From Leptospira tipperaryensis (GTDB taxonomy: Bacteria; Spirochaetota; Leptospiria; Leptospirales; Leptospiraceae), in the NCBI RefSeq assembly GCF_001729245.1, contig NZ_CP015217.1:870001-934000 (forward strand): 64,000 nt of DNA, written 5' to 3'. The stretch's first letter is position 1. Every line of letters starts with the position of its first letter. This document shows, one piece after another, positions 22,696 through 34,263 of this stretch. A program made the translations under genes and the position numbers. The notes beneath the pieces were generated by a model, which saw nothing but the letters and a program-made list of their open reading frames with translations, ran no database searches and was not told the origin of the DNA.

Positions 22696-25200
22696 TTGGA
22701 ACCATTAGAGGATTTATCCGGAATCGATGATAACCTGATCGTCCCGTTGGATTCGATCTTACCGCCGGAGCTATTTTTGATTCCTATCAAATCGCGCCCC
22801 GTCTTCCCGGGAATCATCACGCCTCTGATCGTACCCAGCGGCAAATTTGCAAAAGCGGTGGAAGAATCTCTGAAAGGGAATTCTTTTCTCGGACTTGTTC
22901 TCCTCAAAGACGAAGAGAACGAAAAGGAAACTTCGGAAAACATCTATCAATTCGGGGTCGTCGCAAAGATATTAAAAAAAGTGCATCTACCCGACGGTGC
23001 AGTCAACATTCTTATCAATACCGTACGTCGTTTTAAAATCAATTCTTACATGAGCAACGATCCGCTCGTCGCCAAGGTGATGTATCCCGAAGAAGAACCG
23101 GGTGCGCCGAAAAATACGATCAAGGCGATGATGAGAACCTTGCTCGTTATGACCCGGGAGCTCGCTCAGAACAATCCTCTTTTTACGGAAGAGATGAAAC
23201 TTACGATGCTCAACGTAAACGAGCCGGGAAAGATGGCGGACTTTGTCTGTTCCATTCTCAACCTCGAAAAAGAAGAATACCAATCCGTCATCGAATCCAA
23301 CGTCTTGAAGGAGAGAATTGAAAAGGTTCTTCTTTTCTTAAAAAAAGAAATCGAACTCGTTTCGATTCAAAGAGAGATCTCGGATCAGATTCAGGATAAG
23401 ATCGATAAACAACAGAGACAATTTTTCTTAAGAGAACAACTCAAAGCGATTCAGAATGAACTCGGAATCAAAGACGATAAGTTTGAAAAGAAATACGAAA
23501 AATTTTTAGAACGTCTCAAAACGATCAACGCGGATCCGGAAGTCATCGAAGAAGTCACGAGAGAACTCGATAAATTCTCCTACGCAGACCCGAATACGGG
23601 CGATTACAACGTTATACGAAATTACTTGGACATCTTAGAATCCCTTCCTTGGGAATCCGCTCCTTCCCGAGAGATCGATCTCGACAAAGCCAAACGCACG
23701 CTGGACCGAGATCACTACAAACTCGAAGACGTAAAAGACAGGATCTTAGAATTTCTTGCGGTCAAAAAATTAAAGGCCGACGAAAAAGGCACAATTCTTC
23801 TTCTCGTGGGGCCACCCGGCGTCGGTAAAACATCCATAGCAAAATCGATCGCCGAGGCTATGGGAAGAAAGTTCTTTCGTTTTTCCGTCGGCGGTATGAG
23901 GGACGAAGCCGAGATCAAAGGACACAGAAGAACTTATATCGGTTCCATGCCTGGAAAGATCATTTCCGCACTTCGCATAACAAAAGAAAAAGACTGCGTG
24001 ATCCTTTTGGACGAGATCGACAAACTCGCGGTCGGAATCCAAGGAGATCCGGCTTCCGCGCTCTTGGAAGTTCTGGATCCGGAACAGAATAAGAATTTTA
24101 GGGATCATTATCTTGATCTTCCATTCGATATTTCGAATGTGTTTTTTATCGCGACCGCGAATACGTTGGATTCCATTTCCAGAATTCTTTTGGATAGAAT
24201 GGAGATTATCAATCTTTCCGGTTATATCACGGATGAAAAGGTGCAGATTTTTCAGAAGTATCTCTGGAAAAAAGTCCTGACCAAAAACGGAGTGGCGCCC
24301 TACGGAATCGATTTTGAAAAAAAGGCGATCGTCGCTTTGATCGATTCTTATTCTCGAGAGTCCGGAGTTCGCGGTCTGGAAAAAGTAACCGATAAACTTG
24401 TACGCAAGATCGCGATGAGAATCGTCAAAAAAGAACCTTTTCCAAAAGTCATTCACGAAAAGGATCTCGAAACATTCTTAGGAGTTCCTAAGTTTACGGA
24501 CGAAAGAATGGTAAAGGCCCTCGTTCCCGGAACGGCTCTCGGGCTTGCTTGGACTTCGGTCGGAGGAGCCACTCTTTTGATCGAAGCGCTTTTTGTAAAA
24601 GGTAAGGGCGGGATTCTTCTTACGGGAATGATCGGAAAGACGATGGAAGAATCTTCGAGCATCGCTTTGAGCTATATTAAGAATTTCTTAAATAGAGACG
24701 ACTTGTTTGCGGATAGGTTGGTCCACTTGCACGTTCCCGACGGAGCTACTCCGAAGGACGGGCCTTCCGCCGGAATTACGATGGCTACCGCAATTCTTTC
24801 TCTCGCCTTGGGAATCCGAGTTAAGCCGGGTTTTGGAATGACCGGAGAAATCACTCTTACGGGCGAAGTCCTCGCGATCGGCGGGCTTCGGGAAAAGATC
24901 GTCGCGGCTAAAAGAGTGGGAGTCCACAAAATCATCTATCCAAAAGATAATCTCCAACACTTGGAAGAAATTCCTGATTACGTAAAAAAAGGAATGTCCT
25001 TTTTTCCGGTAAGTCGATTTGAAGAAGTCGCCAAACTGATGTTCGACGAAAAGGTTCTCCTAAAAGCGAATCCTTTGCTCGAAAATGCGTTAAAGGCGAA
25101 AGCCGAGCCGATAGGTAAGGCCGCGAAAAAGAAAAAGACGGCCGTTAAAAAATCTTCTCCCTCCAAAAAGAAGACGGGCGCTCGAAAAAAGAAGAAGTAG
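22696..25200 (+). CDS. lon: ATP-dependent protease Lon
   Basis: 834 residues, a TTG start with GGAG 6 bases upstream. The N-terminal LAN domain (about 30-230), the AAA+ module with Walker A GPPGVGKT (372-379) and a Ser-Lys protease dyad are all seen: DGPSAG with S691 and K734, 43 residues apart as in E. coli. It degrades damaged and regulatory proteins in the cytoplasm as a hexamer. It is about 50 residues longer than E. coli Lon, mostly because of a lysine-rich tail beginning near 806 ([20 protein letters not shown]). A palindrome and hairpin upstream may regulate it. Confidence 0.96.
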   Translation: MEPLEDLSGIDDNLIVPLDSILPPELFLIPIKSRPVFPGIITPLIVPSGKFAKAVEESLKGNSFLGLVLLKDEENEKETSENIYQFGVVAKILKKVHLPDGAVNILINTVRRFKINSYMSNDPLVAKVMYPEEEPGAPKNTIKAMMRTLLVMTRELAQNNPLFTEEMKLTMLNVNEPGKMADFVCSILNLEKEEYQSVIESNVLKERIEKVLLFLKKEIELVSIQREISDQIQDKIDKQQRQFFLREQLKAIQNELGIKDDKFEKKYEKFLERLKTINADPEVIEEVTRELDKFSYADPNTGDYNVIRNYLDILESLPWESAPSREIDLDKAKRTLDRDHYKLEDVKDRILEFLAVKKLKADEKGTILLLVGPPGVGKTSIAKSIAEAMGRKFFRFSVGGMRDEAEIKGHRRTYIGSMPGKIISALRITKEKDCVILLDEIDKLAVGIQGDPASALLEVLDPEQNKNFRDHYLDLPFDISNVFFIATANTLDSISRILLDRMEIINLSGYITDEKVQIFQKYLWKKVLTKNGVAPYGIDFEKKAIVALIDSYSRESGVRGLEKVTDKLVRKIAMRIVKKEPFPKVIHEKDLETFLGVPKFTDERMVKALVPGTALGLAWTSVGGATLLIEALFVKGKGGILLTGMIGKTMEESSSIALSYIKNFLNRDDLFADRLVHLHVPDGATPKDGPSAGITMATAILSLALGIRVKPGFGMTGEITLTGEVLAIGGLREKIVAAKRVGVHKIIYPKDNLQHLEEIPDYVKKGMSFFPVSRFEEVAKLMFDEKVLLKANPLLENALKAKAEPIGKAAKKKKTAVKKSSPSKKKTGARKKKK

Positions 25201-25250
25201 TATTTTAGAATATTCTTAAATATGAATTTTAAAAAAAAGCAGGAGGCCTA

Positions 25251-26375
25251 ATGGGCGTTCCATTTATTGACATCAAGAGGTTTGAACCGGGACTACTGGA
25301 AGAATGGGAAGAAAAAGTAAAAGTCCTCAGTAAGAATGCGAGTTTTATCGGAGGCGAAGAAGTTTCTCTTTTAGAAAAAAATCTTGCGACTTACGCGCAG
25401 ACAAAATATTCCATCGCCTGTGCAAACGGAACCGACGCGCTCCAATTGGCTTTGAGAGCCTTGGGAGTGGGAAAAGGCGACGCGGTTCTGCTTCCGGATT
25501 CCACATTCTGGGCGACCTTTGAAGCGGTAGTAAACGTCGGAGCAGATCCTTATACAGTGGATACAAATCCGGATGATCTTCAGATGGATTTTGCGGAATT
25601 CGAAAAAGCAGTCGAAAAAGTAAAACCTAAGGCGGCCATGATCGTTCACCTCTACGGTTGGGGTTCTTCTAAAATCGAAGACTTTCGCAAACTCTGTAAG
25701 TCCAAAGGAATTCCTCTCTTGGAAGACGGAGCTCAGTGTTTCGGAGTCAAATACAAAGGTGAATCTCTTTATAAGGACGCAGTGATCAGCACCACTTCTT
25801 TTTATCCTGCGAAGGTGTTAGGCGGCGCGGGAGACGGCGGCGCGGTTTTTACAAACGACGAAGAACTTGCAAATAAAGTAAGAATGCTTTCCAATCACGG
25901 AAGAATTTCTCATTACGCATACGGCGACGTTGGTTGGAACTCGAGATTGGATACTCTGCAAGCCGCGTTCTTAAATATCAATCTTAAACATCTGGAAGCA
26001 AGAATCAAATCTCGCAGAGTAGCAGCGCAAAAATATTATGAAATACTCCCAAGCCTTGGGATTCAAGTGATTCATCCGCCTAAGGACTACGAAGAAAACG
26101 GCTATTGTAACGTCACTCTCTCCACTCCGGAAGAAAGACCGAACATCCAAGAAGTCCTCAAGGAAAAAGGAATCGGTTTTGGTAATATCTATCCGGGAGC
26201 GATGAGTGATCAACCCGGCGCGAAACCTTATATCAAAGGTAAGTTCGGGGAAAAACACTTAACAGGAAGAATATGCGCCTCCGTTCTAAACTATCCGCTT
26301 TTTCCTTATATGAAAGAGGAAGAACTGGAAGAAGTTTTTGCGGCGATCCGAGAATTCAATTCTCGAAAAAAATAA
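25251..26375 (+). CDS. DegT/DnrJ/EryC1/StrS-type PLP aminotransferase
   Basis: 374 residues. The fold is recognised from [19 protein letters not shown] (cofactor loop), [10 protein letters not shown] with Asp159 pairing the pyridine nitrogen, and [17 protein letters not shown] with Lys188 as the PLP-bound lysine. Members convert keto sugars to amino sugars for O-antigen or other glycans. The donor is usually glutamate. No sugar-pathway gene lies next to it, so the nucleotide sugar is unknown. AGGAGG stands at a good distance from the ATG. A hairpin after the stop marks the end of the transcript. Confidence 0.9.
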   Translation: MGVPFIDIKRFEPGLLEEWEEKVKVLSKNASFIGGEEVSLLEKNLATYAQTKYSIACANGTDALQLALRALGVGKGDAVLLPDSTFWATFEAVVNVGADPYTVDTNPDDLQMDFAEFEKAVEKVKPKAAMIVHLYGWGSSKIEDFRKLCKSKGIPLLEDGAQCFGVKYKGESLYKDAVISTTSFYPAKVLGGAGDGGAVFTNDEELANKVRMLSNHGRISHYAYGDVGWNSRLDTLQAAFLNINLKHLEARIKSRRVAAQKYYEILPSLGIQVIHPPKDYEENGYCNVTLSTPEERPNIQEVLKEKGIGFGNIYPGAMSDQPGAKPYIKGKFGEKHLTGRICASVLNYPLFPYMKEEELEEVFAAIREFNSRKK

Positions 26376-26388
26376 ATCTCCATACCTT

Positions 26389-26412
26389 AAGGAGCGGACT
26401 TTTCCGCTCCTT
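26389..26412 (+). terminator. Terminator hairpin after the aminotransferase
   Basis: AAGGAGCGGA and TCCGCTCCTT form a 10-bp stem with a 4-base loop, followed by ATATCTTTT. The T-tract is weak but the stem is strong. Confidence 0.7.
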
Positions 26413-26512
26413 ATATCTTTTAAAAAAACACTTGTCTTCAAAACGCGCTTTCTTACAATTCCTGCATCCTAAAAAGTAAGACAGGGATTAACTGGAATGC
26501 AACGGATTTTTC

Positions 26513-26540
26513 TTGTCCTTCCTTGCAAAAGGTCTAATAT
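26513..26540 (+). promoter_or_regulatory. Possible sigma-70 promoter for dps
   Basis: TTGTCC and TAATAT are 16 bases apart and end 18 bases before the dps ATG. The -35 matches four of six. Only an approximate consensus. Confidence 0.4.
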
Positions 26541-26558
26541 GAAATAGGGGATCTGACA

Positions 26559-27038
26559 ATGAATATAGATATAGGAATTACTGAAAAAAATCGAGATACG
26601 ATCAACACAGGGTTGCAAAAACTTTTAGCCGATACTTACATTCTTTATTTTAAAACACACAGTTATCACTGGAATGTGACCGGCCCGCAATTCAACACGC
26701 TTCATCTCATGTTTCAAACACAGTACAACGAACTTTGGCTTTCTATCGATTTGATAGCCGAGAGGATTCGCTCTTTGGGATTTTTCGCGCCTAGTTCTTC
26801 CCATCAACTTGGAAAGCTGACTTCGATTCACGAGGAGGGAGGAGTTCCGAATGCGGAGGATATGATCCGTCATCTTGTGGCCGGACACGAGACCGTGATT
26901 AGAACCGCGAGAGCGCTTTTACCCGCGGCGGACGAAGGAGGAGACGAAGTGACTCTGGACCTTCTTACACAAAGATTGGAAGTACACGAAAAAACCGCGT
27001 GGATGTTGAGGAGTATGTTGGAAGTCAGAAATCCTTGA
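26559..27038 (+). CDS. dps: Dps-family DNA-protecting ferritin
   Basis: 159 residues. The intersubunit ferroxidase residues are in place: H37 and H49 on one side ([16 protein letters not shown]) and D64 and E68 on the other ([10 protein letters not shown]). A 12-mer shell stores iron oxidised by peroxide and shields DNA in stress. The N-terminus is short and lacks a lysine-rich DNA-binding tail, so DNA binding is less certain. A strong terminator follows. Confidence 0.93.
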   Translation: MNIDIGITEKNRDTINTGLQKLLADTYILYFKTHSYHWNVTGPQFNTLHLMFQTQYNELWLSIDLIAERIRSLGFFAPSSSHQLGKLTSIHEEGGVPNAEDMIRHLVAGHETVIRTARALLPAADEGGDEVTLDLLTQRLEVHEKTAWMLRSMLEVRNP

Positions 27039-27060
27039 TTTCCGTTTAAACCGACATCGT

Positions 27061-27097
27061 AAAAGGGCGTGTTCGTTTGAGCGGACGCGCCCTTTCT
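27061..27097 (+). terminator. Terminator after dps
   Basis: An inverted repeat with GGGCG pairing CGCCC and several G-U pairs, followed by TTTCTTTAT. Confidence 0.75.
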
Positions 27098-27313
27098 TTA
27101 TAAGTAACTCTTTTTACTTTTTTAAAATATTCTAAACTTAGAATTCGGGTTTAGAGTAATATTTTCATCTTTAGTAAAGTCTTATCCTTTTCAGAAGAGT
27201 GAGATGTATTTGATAAACGAAGTCCTACGTTTAATTTTATATTTCTTTAGTAATAATTTCTTGAAAAAGATATAAAGCTCGGTTCCACTCTTCTCCTCCA
27301 AGGAATAGAAACC

Positions 27314-29407
27314 GTGATACAGAAAATCTACAATCTTTCCCTTCTTAAAAAACTTACTTTGGTGATTCTTCCCACCCTTGTTCCTCTTCTTTTGTCTAGT
27401 TTTTTCTTTTTAAAAGAATTTTCGGATAAGAGCGAGTTTACGCGCAGAGAAGTCGGCGGGATTGATTTTTTCTTTGGAGCCATCGAGCTCTATTCCAGGC
27501 TGGTTGATCGCAGAAAAGATTTCTTCTATTCCATGAAGGGAAAAACTTCGGTCGAAGTATTGAAAAAAAGCAACCAAGCAATGGAAGACCAACTTATCAA
27601 GTTGGAGAATTTAGAAAAAGAAATCGGCTTTATGGAACGTTCTCCCGAGTTTCTTTCCACGATGAGAAAAGAATGGAATGGGCTCCACAAAATTCCGGAC
27701 GCCAATCTTGATATCGACGTCGTTCTCAAATCCCACGAACCGATTTTTAAAGCTCTTATGGAGTATCAGGAATATATCGCACAAGATTCCAATCTGATAT
27801 TGGATTCTTATCCTGAAACTTTTTACGTTCTTTCGGTTAACATTTTGTATATACCGAACATCATAAGCGACATGGCCCTCATTCGAGGAACCGGTTATCA
27901 ATTATTGGAACAAAAAAATCCAAACTTTTATTCCAAGGAAGCGATTCAGATACTGAATAAAATCCATCATATCGAAAGCAATCAAAAAGAAGTCACCGCG
28001 CTTCTCAAAAGATCAGTGAATCAAAACGGAATCATCAAGAGTAAATTTGAAGAAAGAATTCTCAACCTGGATAAAAACGTAAAACTGAATTTGGATCTTT
28101 GTAAAAAGACTTTTACGGGAGAATCCGTTGAAACATCCGATGCCTTTTTGAAACGGATGATCGCATTCGTAGAAGAATATAAGATATTGGAAAGGGATCT
28201 TTTACTTACGACCCAAGAATTACTCGAAGAAAGATTGAAGGCCGACCGTTTGAGGATTGTGTTTGCTCTTTTGGGGTTGTTGGTTTTACTTTTGGCGACT
28301 ACGATCTTTTGTTATATCGTGATTCGTTCTATCATCGATCCGGTTCATAAAATCACTCTCGGTTTAAAACAAGCGATGGGAGAACGAGATCTCACGATCC
28401 AGATCGACGCGATCTACCAAAATGAAATCGGAGAGATCACAGTCACAGCCAATGAATTCTTAAAATATCTTTCTTCTTTGTTTCAAAATCTTTCCCGAAT
28501 GGCGCATAACTCAAATCAGATCGTAAATCAACTAACGGACTCTATACGAAATCTAAATCAATCCGCTCAGTCTCAAGCCGCAGGTACGGAAGAATCCTCG
28601 GCCGCTCTCGAGGAGATTGCTGCTTCTTTACAAAACGTTTTGCATTCCGTAGAAGGGGAAGCAAAGGACGCTCAGGATTTGAAAGTGAGATCCGGAGAAC
28701 TCAAAACTTCGATGGGACTCGCCGGCGAAAAGCTGATCGTTCTGAGCGATTCCGTTAGAAAGACCGCAACGGCCGCGGTGGAAGGAAAGGATACGATTCT
28801 TCAAGCAACAAAGGCGATCGACGAAATCCGAGAGATGGCAAAACAGATCAATTCGATTACGTTGTTGATCACCGGGATTTCCGATCAGACAAATTTGCTT
28901 TCTCTTAACGCCGCGATCGAAGCCGCGAGAGCCGGAGAAGCGGGAAAAGGTTTTGCCGTCGTCGCGGAAGAGATCTCGAAGTTGGCGGATCGTTCCGCGT
29001 CCAGCGTTAGGGATATTGAAAGGCTCGTTTCGAACACTCATGAAGCCGTGACCAAGGGCTCGAACAACGTAAACACCGTTGTTACTTTTCTTTTAGAGCT
29101 GATCGAAAACACCAATCAATATCAGGAAGAAGTAGTGAGCCTCGTAAACAACGTAAAGGAGAATACGATTCGAATTGATCGGATCACAGAAACCATCGTA
29201 AAAGTTTCTTCCGAATCTTTACAGATTGAAACCGCTACCAAAGAACAAAAATTATCCACGGATCAGATTGCGGATACGATTCAATTGATTACAACCGAGT
29301 CTCAGGCGATTGCGACTAACTCGGACGAAGTTTCTAGAGTCGCTGAAAAGATTCAACACCAAGCCAACGAATTGAATTCGATTCTTTCCCAGTTTAAGTT
29401 TTCTTAG
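27314..29407 (+). CDS. Methyl-accepting chemotaxis protein (chemoreceptor)
   Basis: 697 residues, a GTG start with AAGGA upstream. One membrane helix at about 13-33, a periplasmic sensor to about 312 with coiled helical character, and a second helix at about 313-338. A HAMP domain ([15 protein letters not shown]) follows, and then the cytoplasmic signalling stalk with the tip [20 protein letters not shown] and [15 protein letters not shown]. Glu/Gln pairs for methylation are present along the stalk. It should form dimers that regulate CheA through CheW. The ligand is unknown; the periplasmic domain matches no named sensor I recognise. CheR is encoded at 62.5 kb. Confidence 0.92.
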   Translation: MIQKIYNLSLLKKLTLVILPTLVPLLLSSFFFLKEFSDKSEFTRREVGGIDFFFGAIELYSRLVDRRKDFFYSMKGKTSVEVLKKSNQAMEDQLIKLENLEKEIGFMERSPEFLSTMRKEWNGLHKIPDANLDIDVVLKSHEPIFKALMEYQEYIAQDSNLILDSYPETFYVLSVNILYIPNIISDMALIRGTGYQLLEQKNPNFYSKEAIQILNKIHHIESNQKEVTALLKRSVNQNGIIKSKFEERILNLDKNVKLNLDLCKKTFTGESVETSDAFLKRMIAFVEEYKILERDLLLTTQELLEERLKADRLRIVFALLGLLVLLLATTIFCYIVIRSIIDPVHKITLGLKQAMGERDLTIQIDAIYQNEIGEITVTANEFLKYLSSLFQNLSRMAHNSNQIVNQLTDSIRNLNQSAQSQAAGTEESSAALEEIAASLQNVLHSVEGEAKDAQDLKVRSGELKTSMGLAGEKLIVLSDSVRKTATAAVEGKDTILQATKAIDEIREMAKQINSITLLITGISDQTNLLSLNAAIEAARAGEAGKGFAVVAEEISKLADRSASSVRDIERLVSNTHEAVTKGSNNVNTVVTFLLELIENTNQYQEEVVSLVNNVKENTIRIDRITETIVKVSSESLQIETATKEQKLSTDQIADTIQLITTESQAIATNSDEVSRVAEKIQHQANELNSILSQFKFS

Positions 29408-29450
29408 GATTTTTTATTTACAAAACTCCGGGGAACTTTCAGCATGAGGC

Positions 29451-30224
29451 GTGTCTTATCGGGAGGAATTTGCAAAAAACGGTTATTTTCTTTTTGAGAA
29501 TTTCTTTTCCAAGGACGAGCTTTCAATCGTTTCAAAGATCGTACTCGATGCCGATCGACGTTGGCGCGAAATATACGACTTCTCTGAAAACGTAAACAGC
29601 GCTTATTTGACGGGCGAAAAGTTCTTACCCGATGTTCAGGACCGAGAACGATTGTTCGGGTTTATTTCCGATCATAGGCTTGTTGCCATTGCGGACGCTT
29701 TAATAAAATCAAAAGTATTCTTTTTGAATACTCAGCTTTTTTATAATCCAAAATCCGCTTCTAAAAAACCGTATTGGCATCGCGACGTTCAATACTTGGG
29801 CGTTGAAGAAGAGAAGCAGAAGAGTATCATCCGAAAAGATATCGTATTACATTTTAGAATTCCGTTCGATGACGATCCGGGACTTGAATTCATTCCGGGT
29901 TCTCATCTCAGATGGGATACGGAGTTGGAGAGAAATACGAGATTGGAATTAGAGGAGAGAAGGAATTTCGACGCACTACCGAATTCGGTAAGAATTCCAC
30001 ATAAGCCCGGCGATCTGCTCGTTTTCTCCGCGCATCTGATTCACAAGGGAGTTTACGGCCTGAAACGAAGTTCATTCGATATTCTTTATACGTCTTTTCC
30101 GAGTTCAAGCAAGGAAGTGCAAAGAACGGGACATTTTCCAAACTCAGATTCCGCATTTTTGGAGAATCCGATTTTTGAGACGAGCGTTTTGTCTATGGAT
30201 ATCGAACCGACTTTGTGCGAGTGA
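29451..30224 (+). CDS. Phytanoyl-CoA dioxygenase (PhyH) family protein
   Basis: 257 residues, GTG start. An Fe(II)/2-oxoglutarate double-stranded beta-helix with the HxD motif at H110-R111-D112, the second iron His at H198 in AHLIHKG, and an Arg (R206) to bind 2-oxoglutarate. The family hydroxylates fatty acyl-CoA or other small substrates; animal PhyH acts on phytanoyl-CoA. The substrate here is unknown. The start is not certain: GAGG lies only 1 base before the GTG. It follows the chemoreceptor by 43 bases but need not be in its operon. Confidence 0.8.
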   Translation: MSYREEFAKNGYFLFENFFSKDELSIVSKIVLDADRRWREIYDFSENVNSAYLTGEKFLPDVQDRERLFGFISDHRLVAIADALIKSKVFFLNTQLFYNPKSASKKPYWHRDVQYLGVEEEKQKSIIRKDIVLHFRIPFDDDPGLEFIPGSHLRWDTELERNTRLELEERRNFDALPNSVRIPHKPGDLLVFSAHLIHKGVYGLKRSSFDILYTSFPSSSKEVQRTGHFPNSDSAFLENPIFETSVLSMDIEPTLCE

Positions 30225-30244
30225 AAAGGCGGATTCGATGAAGA

Positions 30245-31210
30245 TCATTTTCGATTCATCAGACGGTTTTCCAAAAAGTTGACGATCAGCGCCTGTCTCG
30301 CCGATTCTTGCGTATAGTCGTCGAGTCCTATCGTATCATCCGGATCGGAAAAAGGGGTTCCAAATCGAATTCTTTCCTCAGGTTTGAATAACCAGATCGG
30401 CCAGATAAAATAATTCCAAACTGATTTTTTGATGCCTCCTCGATAGCGCATGACGTGAGTTCCATTTTTACCTTCGACTAAAGATTCATTTTTGAAATTG
30501 GAACTTCCGTATACGGTAGAATCTAAACTCATAAAACCGAGCGAAACCACGTTGAGCATCCATCCCAAGCCGTAGCCTAAACTCAGAGTCGTATAATCAA
30601 GATTAAATTGAATTTTTCCTTCCGCCAAAAGAACGGCTTCTTGACGGCTGAGATCTATGCTGATCTCGGATTTAGGAATTCGAACACAAGTTTCCGAAAA
30701 TTTAGAACGTATTACATTATTCGAATTTTCTTTCCGAATCTTATTGCAGAGATGCGGTTTTTCTTTTTGCATCTCCGCGTATTGTTCGAGTTGGAATTTC
30801 CATTTGGCATCATCCAGATAAACGGGCTCTCTGGTTTCAACGGTGGAACAATAATCGGATTTGAACAGGACGTTCGGAACCGCTTTCTGAATCAAAGTTC
30901 GGAGTTTATCCGAAGGTTTTCCGTTGAACATTTCGTTTCTATCGTAAATATCAAAGACTGAAATTTTATTTTGACCCTTTTCGCTAACGCAATCCAAAGA
31001 ACCTAATTTATCTCCGACGATTTGCGAGTCTCCGTCCGAAATTCGGATCAGGATCGGTTTATAAACTACGTCTTCGTCCGACTGGAAAATTTTTTCCTTG
31101 AGAGGAATTTGTTGCGTATCAGTGGACAGCCAAATGCAGGAAAAAGAAAGGACTAGGCCTAAAGTTAGGACCAACCGAAAAGAAGATATCAAAAAGAATC
31201 TCCGTAGCAT
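30245..31210 (-). CDS. Lipoprotein of unknown function
   Basis: 321 residues from the ATG at 31210, whose ATG shares a base with the stop of the HD gene upstream (TGATG), so translation is coupled. LVLSFSC near residue 25 is the lipobox. The mature region is hydrophilic with a hydrophobic patch (WNYFIWPIWLF) near residue 270. It contains several Cys that may form disulfides outside the membrane. No family is recognised. Pairing with an HD-type alarmone hydrolase is the only functional hint. Confidence 0.7.
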   Translation of the reverse strand: MLRRFFLISSFRLVLTLGLVLSFSCIWLSTDTQQIPLKEKIFQSDEDVVYKPILIRISDGDSQIVGDKLGSLDCVSEKGQNKISVFDIYDRNEMFNGKPSDKLRTLIQKAVPNVLFKSDYCSTVETREPVYLDDAKWKFQLEQYAEMQKEKPHLCNKIRKENSNNVIRSKFSETCVRIPKSEISIDLSRQEAVLLAEGKIQFNLDYTTLSLGYGLGWMLNVVSLGFMSLDSTVYGSSNFKNESLVEGKNGTHVMRYRGGIKKSVWNYFIWPIWLFKPEERIRFGTPFSDPDDTIGLDDYTQESARQALIVNFLENRLMNRK

Positions 31211-31782
31211 CAAGGTTTCTCTTTTTCAATGTACCGATCGTAGTCTTCTATCTTTTGTTTTAGTCGATTTGCTATGTAAGAGTCCGCGCTTTTCAGCCCA
31301 TCGTAAATGAAAAGAGATTCTCTCTGATACGTTCGTTTCTTGTCGTTATCCCAATAATAGGGTGGAGCGTATAGATTGGAAATCCGATCCGCCATCTTTA
31401 CGATCCAAATTTCTCTCGGTTGTTTTTTGATTCTTTCTATGGAATCGATCATCTTCTTTTCTTTCTCGGGAATTTTTTCATCCTTTGAAAGAGCCAAAAC
31501 CCCGTCCGCGACGTTCCTCCCAAATCTCGAAACGACTTCCTCGTATTTTAAATCCGTATCTTCGATCGTATCGTGGAGTATGCCGCAAAGGATCGCCAAA
31601 TCGGCGTTTATCGTTTTATCAAATTGTAATGCGTTCGAAATTTCCAAAACGACACTTCCGATATGGGTCAGATATTCCACTTTTTCGTTTTGTTTGACGC
31701 CGCCGTATTTTTGTCCGTCATGCAAGCGAGAAGCCAATTCCCACGCTTCTTGAACACGATTAACAGACCATTGTTGATTCAT
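31210..31782 (-). CDS. RelA/SpoT-type HD hydrolase (small alarmone hydrolase)
   Basis: 190 residues from the ATG at 31782; an in-frame TTG 24 bases earlier has no ribosome site. The metal site fits the Rel hydrolase: H40 (YLTHIGSVV), H70-D71 (ILHDTIEDT) with the catalytic E74-D75, and D132 in VKMADRISNL. No synthetase domain or regulatory region follows, so it resembles Mesh1/SAH enzymes that remove the 3'-pyrophosphate from (p)ppGpp or similar nucleotides. It is directly coupled to a lipoprotein gene on the same strand. Confidence 0.8.
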   Translation of the reverse strand: MNQQWSVNRVQEAWELASRLHDGQKYGGVKQNEKVEYLTHIGSVVLEISNALQFDKTINADLAILCGILHDTIEDTDLKYEEVVSRFGRNVADGVLALSKDEKIPEKEKKMIDSIERIKKQPREIWIVKMADRISNLYAPPYYWDNDKKRTYQRESLFIYDGLKSADSYIANRLKQKIEDYDRYIEKEKP

Positions 31783-31902
31783 AATTGAATAACAATTCAG
31801 ATTCAAAAAATTGAACTAACATTTATTGCGAAATCAAAGCGGACCATATACACCGATCCGCGATTTAAGAATTTGAAATATATAGAGAGCGAAAAAAAAA
31901 GA

Positions 31903-34263
31903 TCAGCCGGTTATGAGTTCCGGAACCACTTCTTTTTCGACTCTAAAATTTCTTACCAAAGAATTTAGAATAGCCGCGAGTTGTTTTAGAAAATCTCCGG
32001 TTGCGGTCAACTCTTCGGACTGTGCCGAAATTTCGTGAAACGCCGTGCTGACGAATTCAATGGATTCGTAAAGTCCTTTGATTTCAGTCGAACGGTCTAC
32101 GATATTGCTCATGATAATCTCGCTCTGATCAGCGACCGATGTATTGAGGCGATTTAGACTTTCAATGAGGTTGGAGTAATGCGCGCTGTTCTCTCGGATT
32201 GAAATTTGAGTTTGCGCGAGGGTTCTAAATTCTTCCGTAAGATTTTTAAAAAAGTCTACCGTGGTTAGAACCGTAGACTTCCCGCGATAGACGGCGGATT
32301 GAATCTCTCCTAAAATTTCCGTGGCTTTTTTTGTACTTTCTTGTGTGCTGGATGCGAGTTTGTTGATTTCTTCCGCTACAACTCCGAAACCCTTTCCGGA
32401 ATTACCGGACCGAGCGGCTTCGATAGACGCGTTGATCGAAAGCATTCCCAATTTTGCCGAGATGTCGTTTAACAATTTAACCAGACTTTCCACTTTTTTT
32501 GCGGAAGTCCCGATATCGTTTATATCAGCTTCCAGGTGATTTAATTCCTGAGTGCTAAGATTGATATTCTTCACGGAGCGTTCAGACTTTTCCGAACTTT
32601 CCTTGAGATCTAAATCGAATTGTTGAAAGCCGAAAACCAATTCGTTTAACATTTTCTTTGCTTTTTCCTCGATCGTTTTTTGTTCCATCGCAGAATTGGA
32701 AATTTTCTGAAACGAATCACGAAACGTATCGAAGATAGCGGTGACTTCTTCCAAACTCGCCGCTTGTTCCTGGATGTTTTGACTCATGTTTCCCCAGGCT
32801 GAGGAAATTTCGGAAGCCGAGTTTTCGAGTTCTCCCGATTTTTCTTTAATCGTAAAAATCATTTCCCCAAGGTTGGAAAGATATCGGTTCATTAAGAATG
32901 CGATTGCGCCGGCTTCGGTTCCGGAATCCACGTGAATCTTGCGCGTTAGATCTCCGCCGCCTTTTGAAAGATCTTTTAGCGAATGGATCAGATCGATCCA
33001 GCTCGAGCCCGCACCGTGCTCGCTGATGTTCAAACCTTTTTCTTCATAGTCTTCGTTGACTCGAATTCCGATCGTAATTCTTAAAATCCAAAAAAGGAGC
33101 AAGCCAAGTCCGAAGGCCCAGAGTGCGCAAGTTACAACTCCGATTGTTTGCGGAAATATTCGAATATCTTGATTTTTTGATAGAACAGGAAGTAATAACG
33201 TTCCAAGAATTCCGCAAACTCCGTGAACCGGGAACGCACCAACTACGTCGTCTAGTTTTAAAACTTTTTCCAAAAACCAAGCGGAAAGAACGACTGAGAT
33301 TCCCGCGATCGCTCCTAAAAGAAGCGACGCGGACGGAACGAGTACGTGACAACCCGCGGTGACTGCGACGAGTCCGCCCAAAACGCCGTTCATACAATCT
33401 TCAACGGAGGCGACTCTGTATAAGACCCAAGAAACTGAAATCGCAAGAATTCCTCCCGCGCTCGCGGAGAGGCTTGTATTGAGAATGATCAGAGGAACGT
33501 CTTCCGAGAACGAAAGTGTACTTCCGCCGTTAAAGCCGAACCATCCAAACCAAAGAATAAAAACTCCCAAGACAGAAAATGTAAGATTATGACCGTGAAT
33601 TTTTCTAGGAGAACCGTCTTCTTTAAACTTATCTTTTCTAGCGCCAAGAACGATCACTCCGGCCAAAGAGATCCAACCGCCTAATGAATGTACGACGGTA
33701 GAGCCTGCAAAGTCTACAAAACCGAGTTTGGCAATCCAGCCTCCACCCCAGGTCCAGTGTCCGAAAACGGGATAGATAAATACGGAAACAAGAACTGAAA
33801 CTACTAAATATGCAGAAAATTTAATGCGTTCTGCGACCGCGCCCGATACGATCGTTGCGGCCGTTCCCATAAACGCGACTTGGAAAAGGAAGAAGGCAAA
33901 TTCTTTTCCGGATTTCAGACCTTCCAAAAAGAAATGATTGGTTCCGATCCAACCGTCGTTGGAATAACCGAACATAAGACCGAAGCCGATACAAAAAAAA
34001 GCAACGGTGCCTACGATATAATCCATTAAGTTTTTGACCGCGACGTTGATCGTATTCTTGAGTCTGGAAAGACCGGTTTCTAACATAAGAAAACCGGCCT
34101 GCATAAAAAATACCAGAGCGGCGCAGATGATCAACCAGATCGGATCTGCGGTTTTAGAAAGTTCTTGCGCGGGAGAATCGGCGAAGAGTGGGATCTGGAT
34201 GCCCAGTAAAAAAAGGACGAGGAGTAGAGATTTTTTTTTCAAATGATTCTTAACTTGTTTCAT
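31903..34263 (-). CDS. Ammonium transporter fused to a chemoreceptor signalling domain (Amt-MCP)
   Basis: 786 residues. A signal peptide leads to an Amt domain (about 38-420) that keeps the pore: D184, H192 and H347 (twin-His, in STVVHSLGG and [10 protein letters not shown]), the Phe gate at 125/127 and WFGWFGFN at 239-245. The usual Amt C-terminal tail ends at EHGAG, 415-419. A HAMP-like segment (425-470, [11 protein letters not shown]) and a chemoreceptor stalk follow, with the tip [25 protein letters not shown] at about 605-630. This joins an ammonium channel to CheW/CheA output, so it may act as an ammonium sensor for chemotaxis. Amt fusions to kinases are known; this arrangement merits testing. 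Confidence 0.9.
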   Translation of the reverse strand: MKQVKNHLKKKSLLLVLFLLGIQIPLFADSPAQELSKTADPIWLIICAALVFFMQAGFLMLETGLSRLKNTINVAVKNLMDYIVGTVAFFCIGFGLMFGYSNDGWIGTNHFFLEGLKSGKEFAFFLFQVAFMGTAATIVSGAVAERIKFSAYLVVSVLVSVFIYPVFGHWTWGGGWIAKLGFVDFAGSTVVHSLGGWISLAGVIVLGARKDKFKEDGSPRKIHGHNLTFSVLGVFILWFGWFGFNGGSTLSFSEDVPLIILNTSLSASAGGILAISVSWVLYRVASVEDCMNGVLGGLVAVTAGCHVLVPSASLLLGAIAGISVVLSAWFLEKVLKLDDVVGAFPVHGVCGILGTLLLPVLSKNQDIRIFPQTIGVVTCALWAFGLGLLLFWILRITIGIRVNEDYEEKGLNISEHGAGSSWIDLIHSLKDLSKGGGDLTRKIHVDSGTEAGAIAFLMNRYLSNLGEMIFTIKEKSGELENSASEISSAWGNMSQNIQEQAASLEEVTAIFDTFRDSFQKISNSAMEQKTIEEKAKKMLNELVFGFQQFDLDLKESSEKSERSVKNINLSTQELNHLEADINDIGTSAKKVESLVKLLNDISAKLGMLSINASIEAARSGNSGKGFGVVAEEINKLASSTQESTKKATEILGEIQSAVYRGKSTVLTTVDFFKNLTEEFRTLAQTQISIRENSAHYSNLIESLNRLNTSVADQSEIIMSNIVDRSTEIKGLYESIEFVSTAFHEISAQSEELTATGDFLKQLAAILNSLVRNFRVEKEVVPELITG

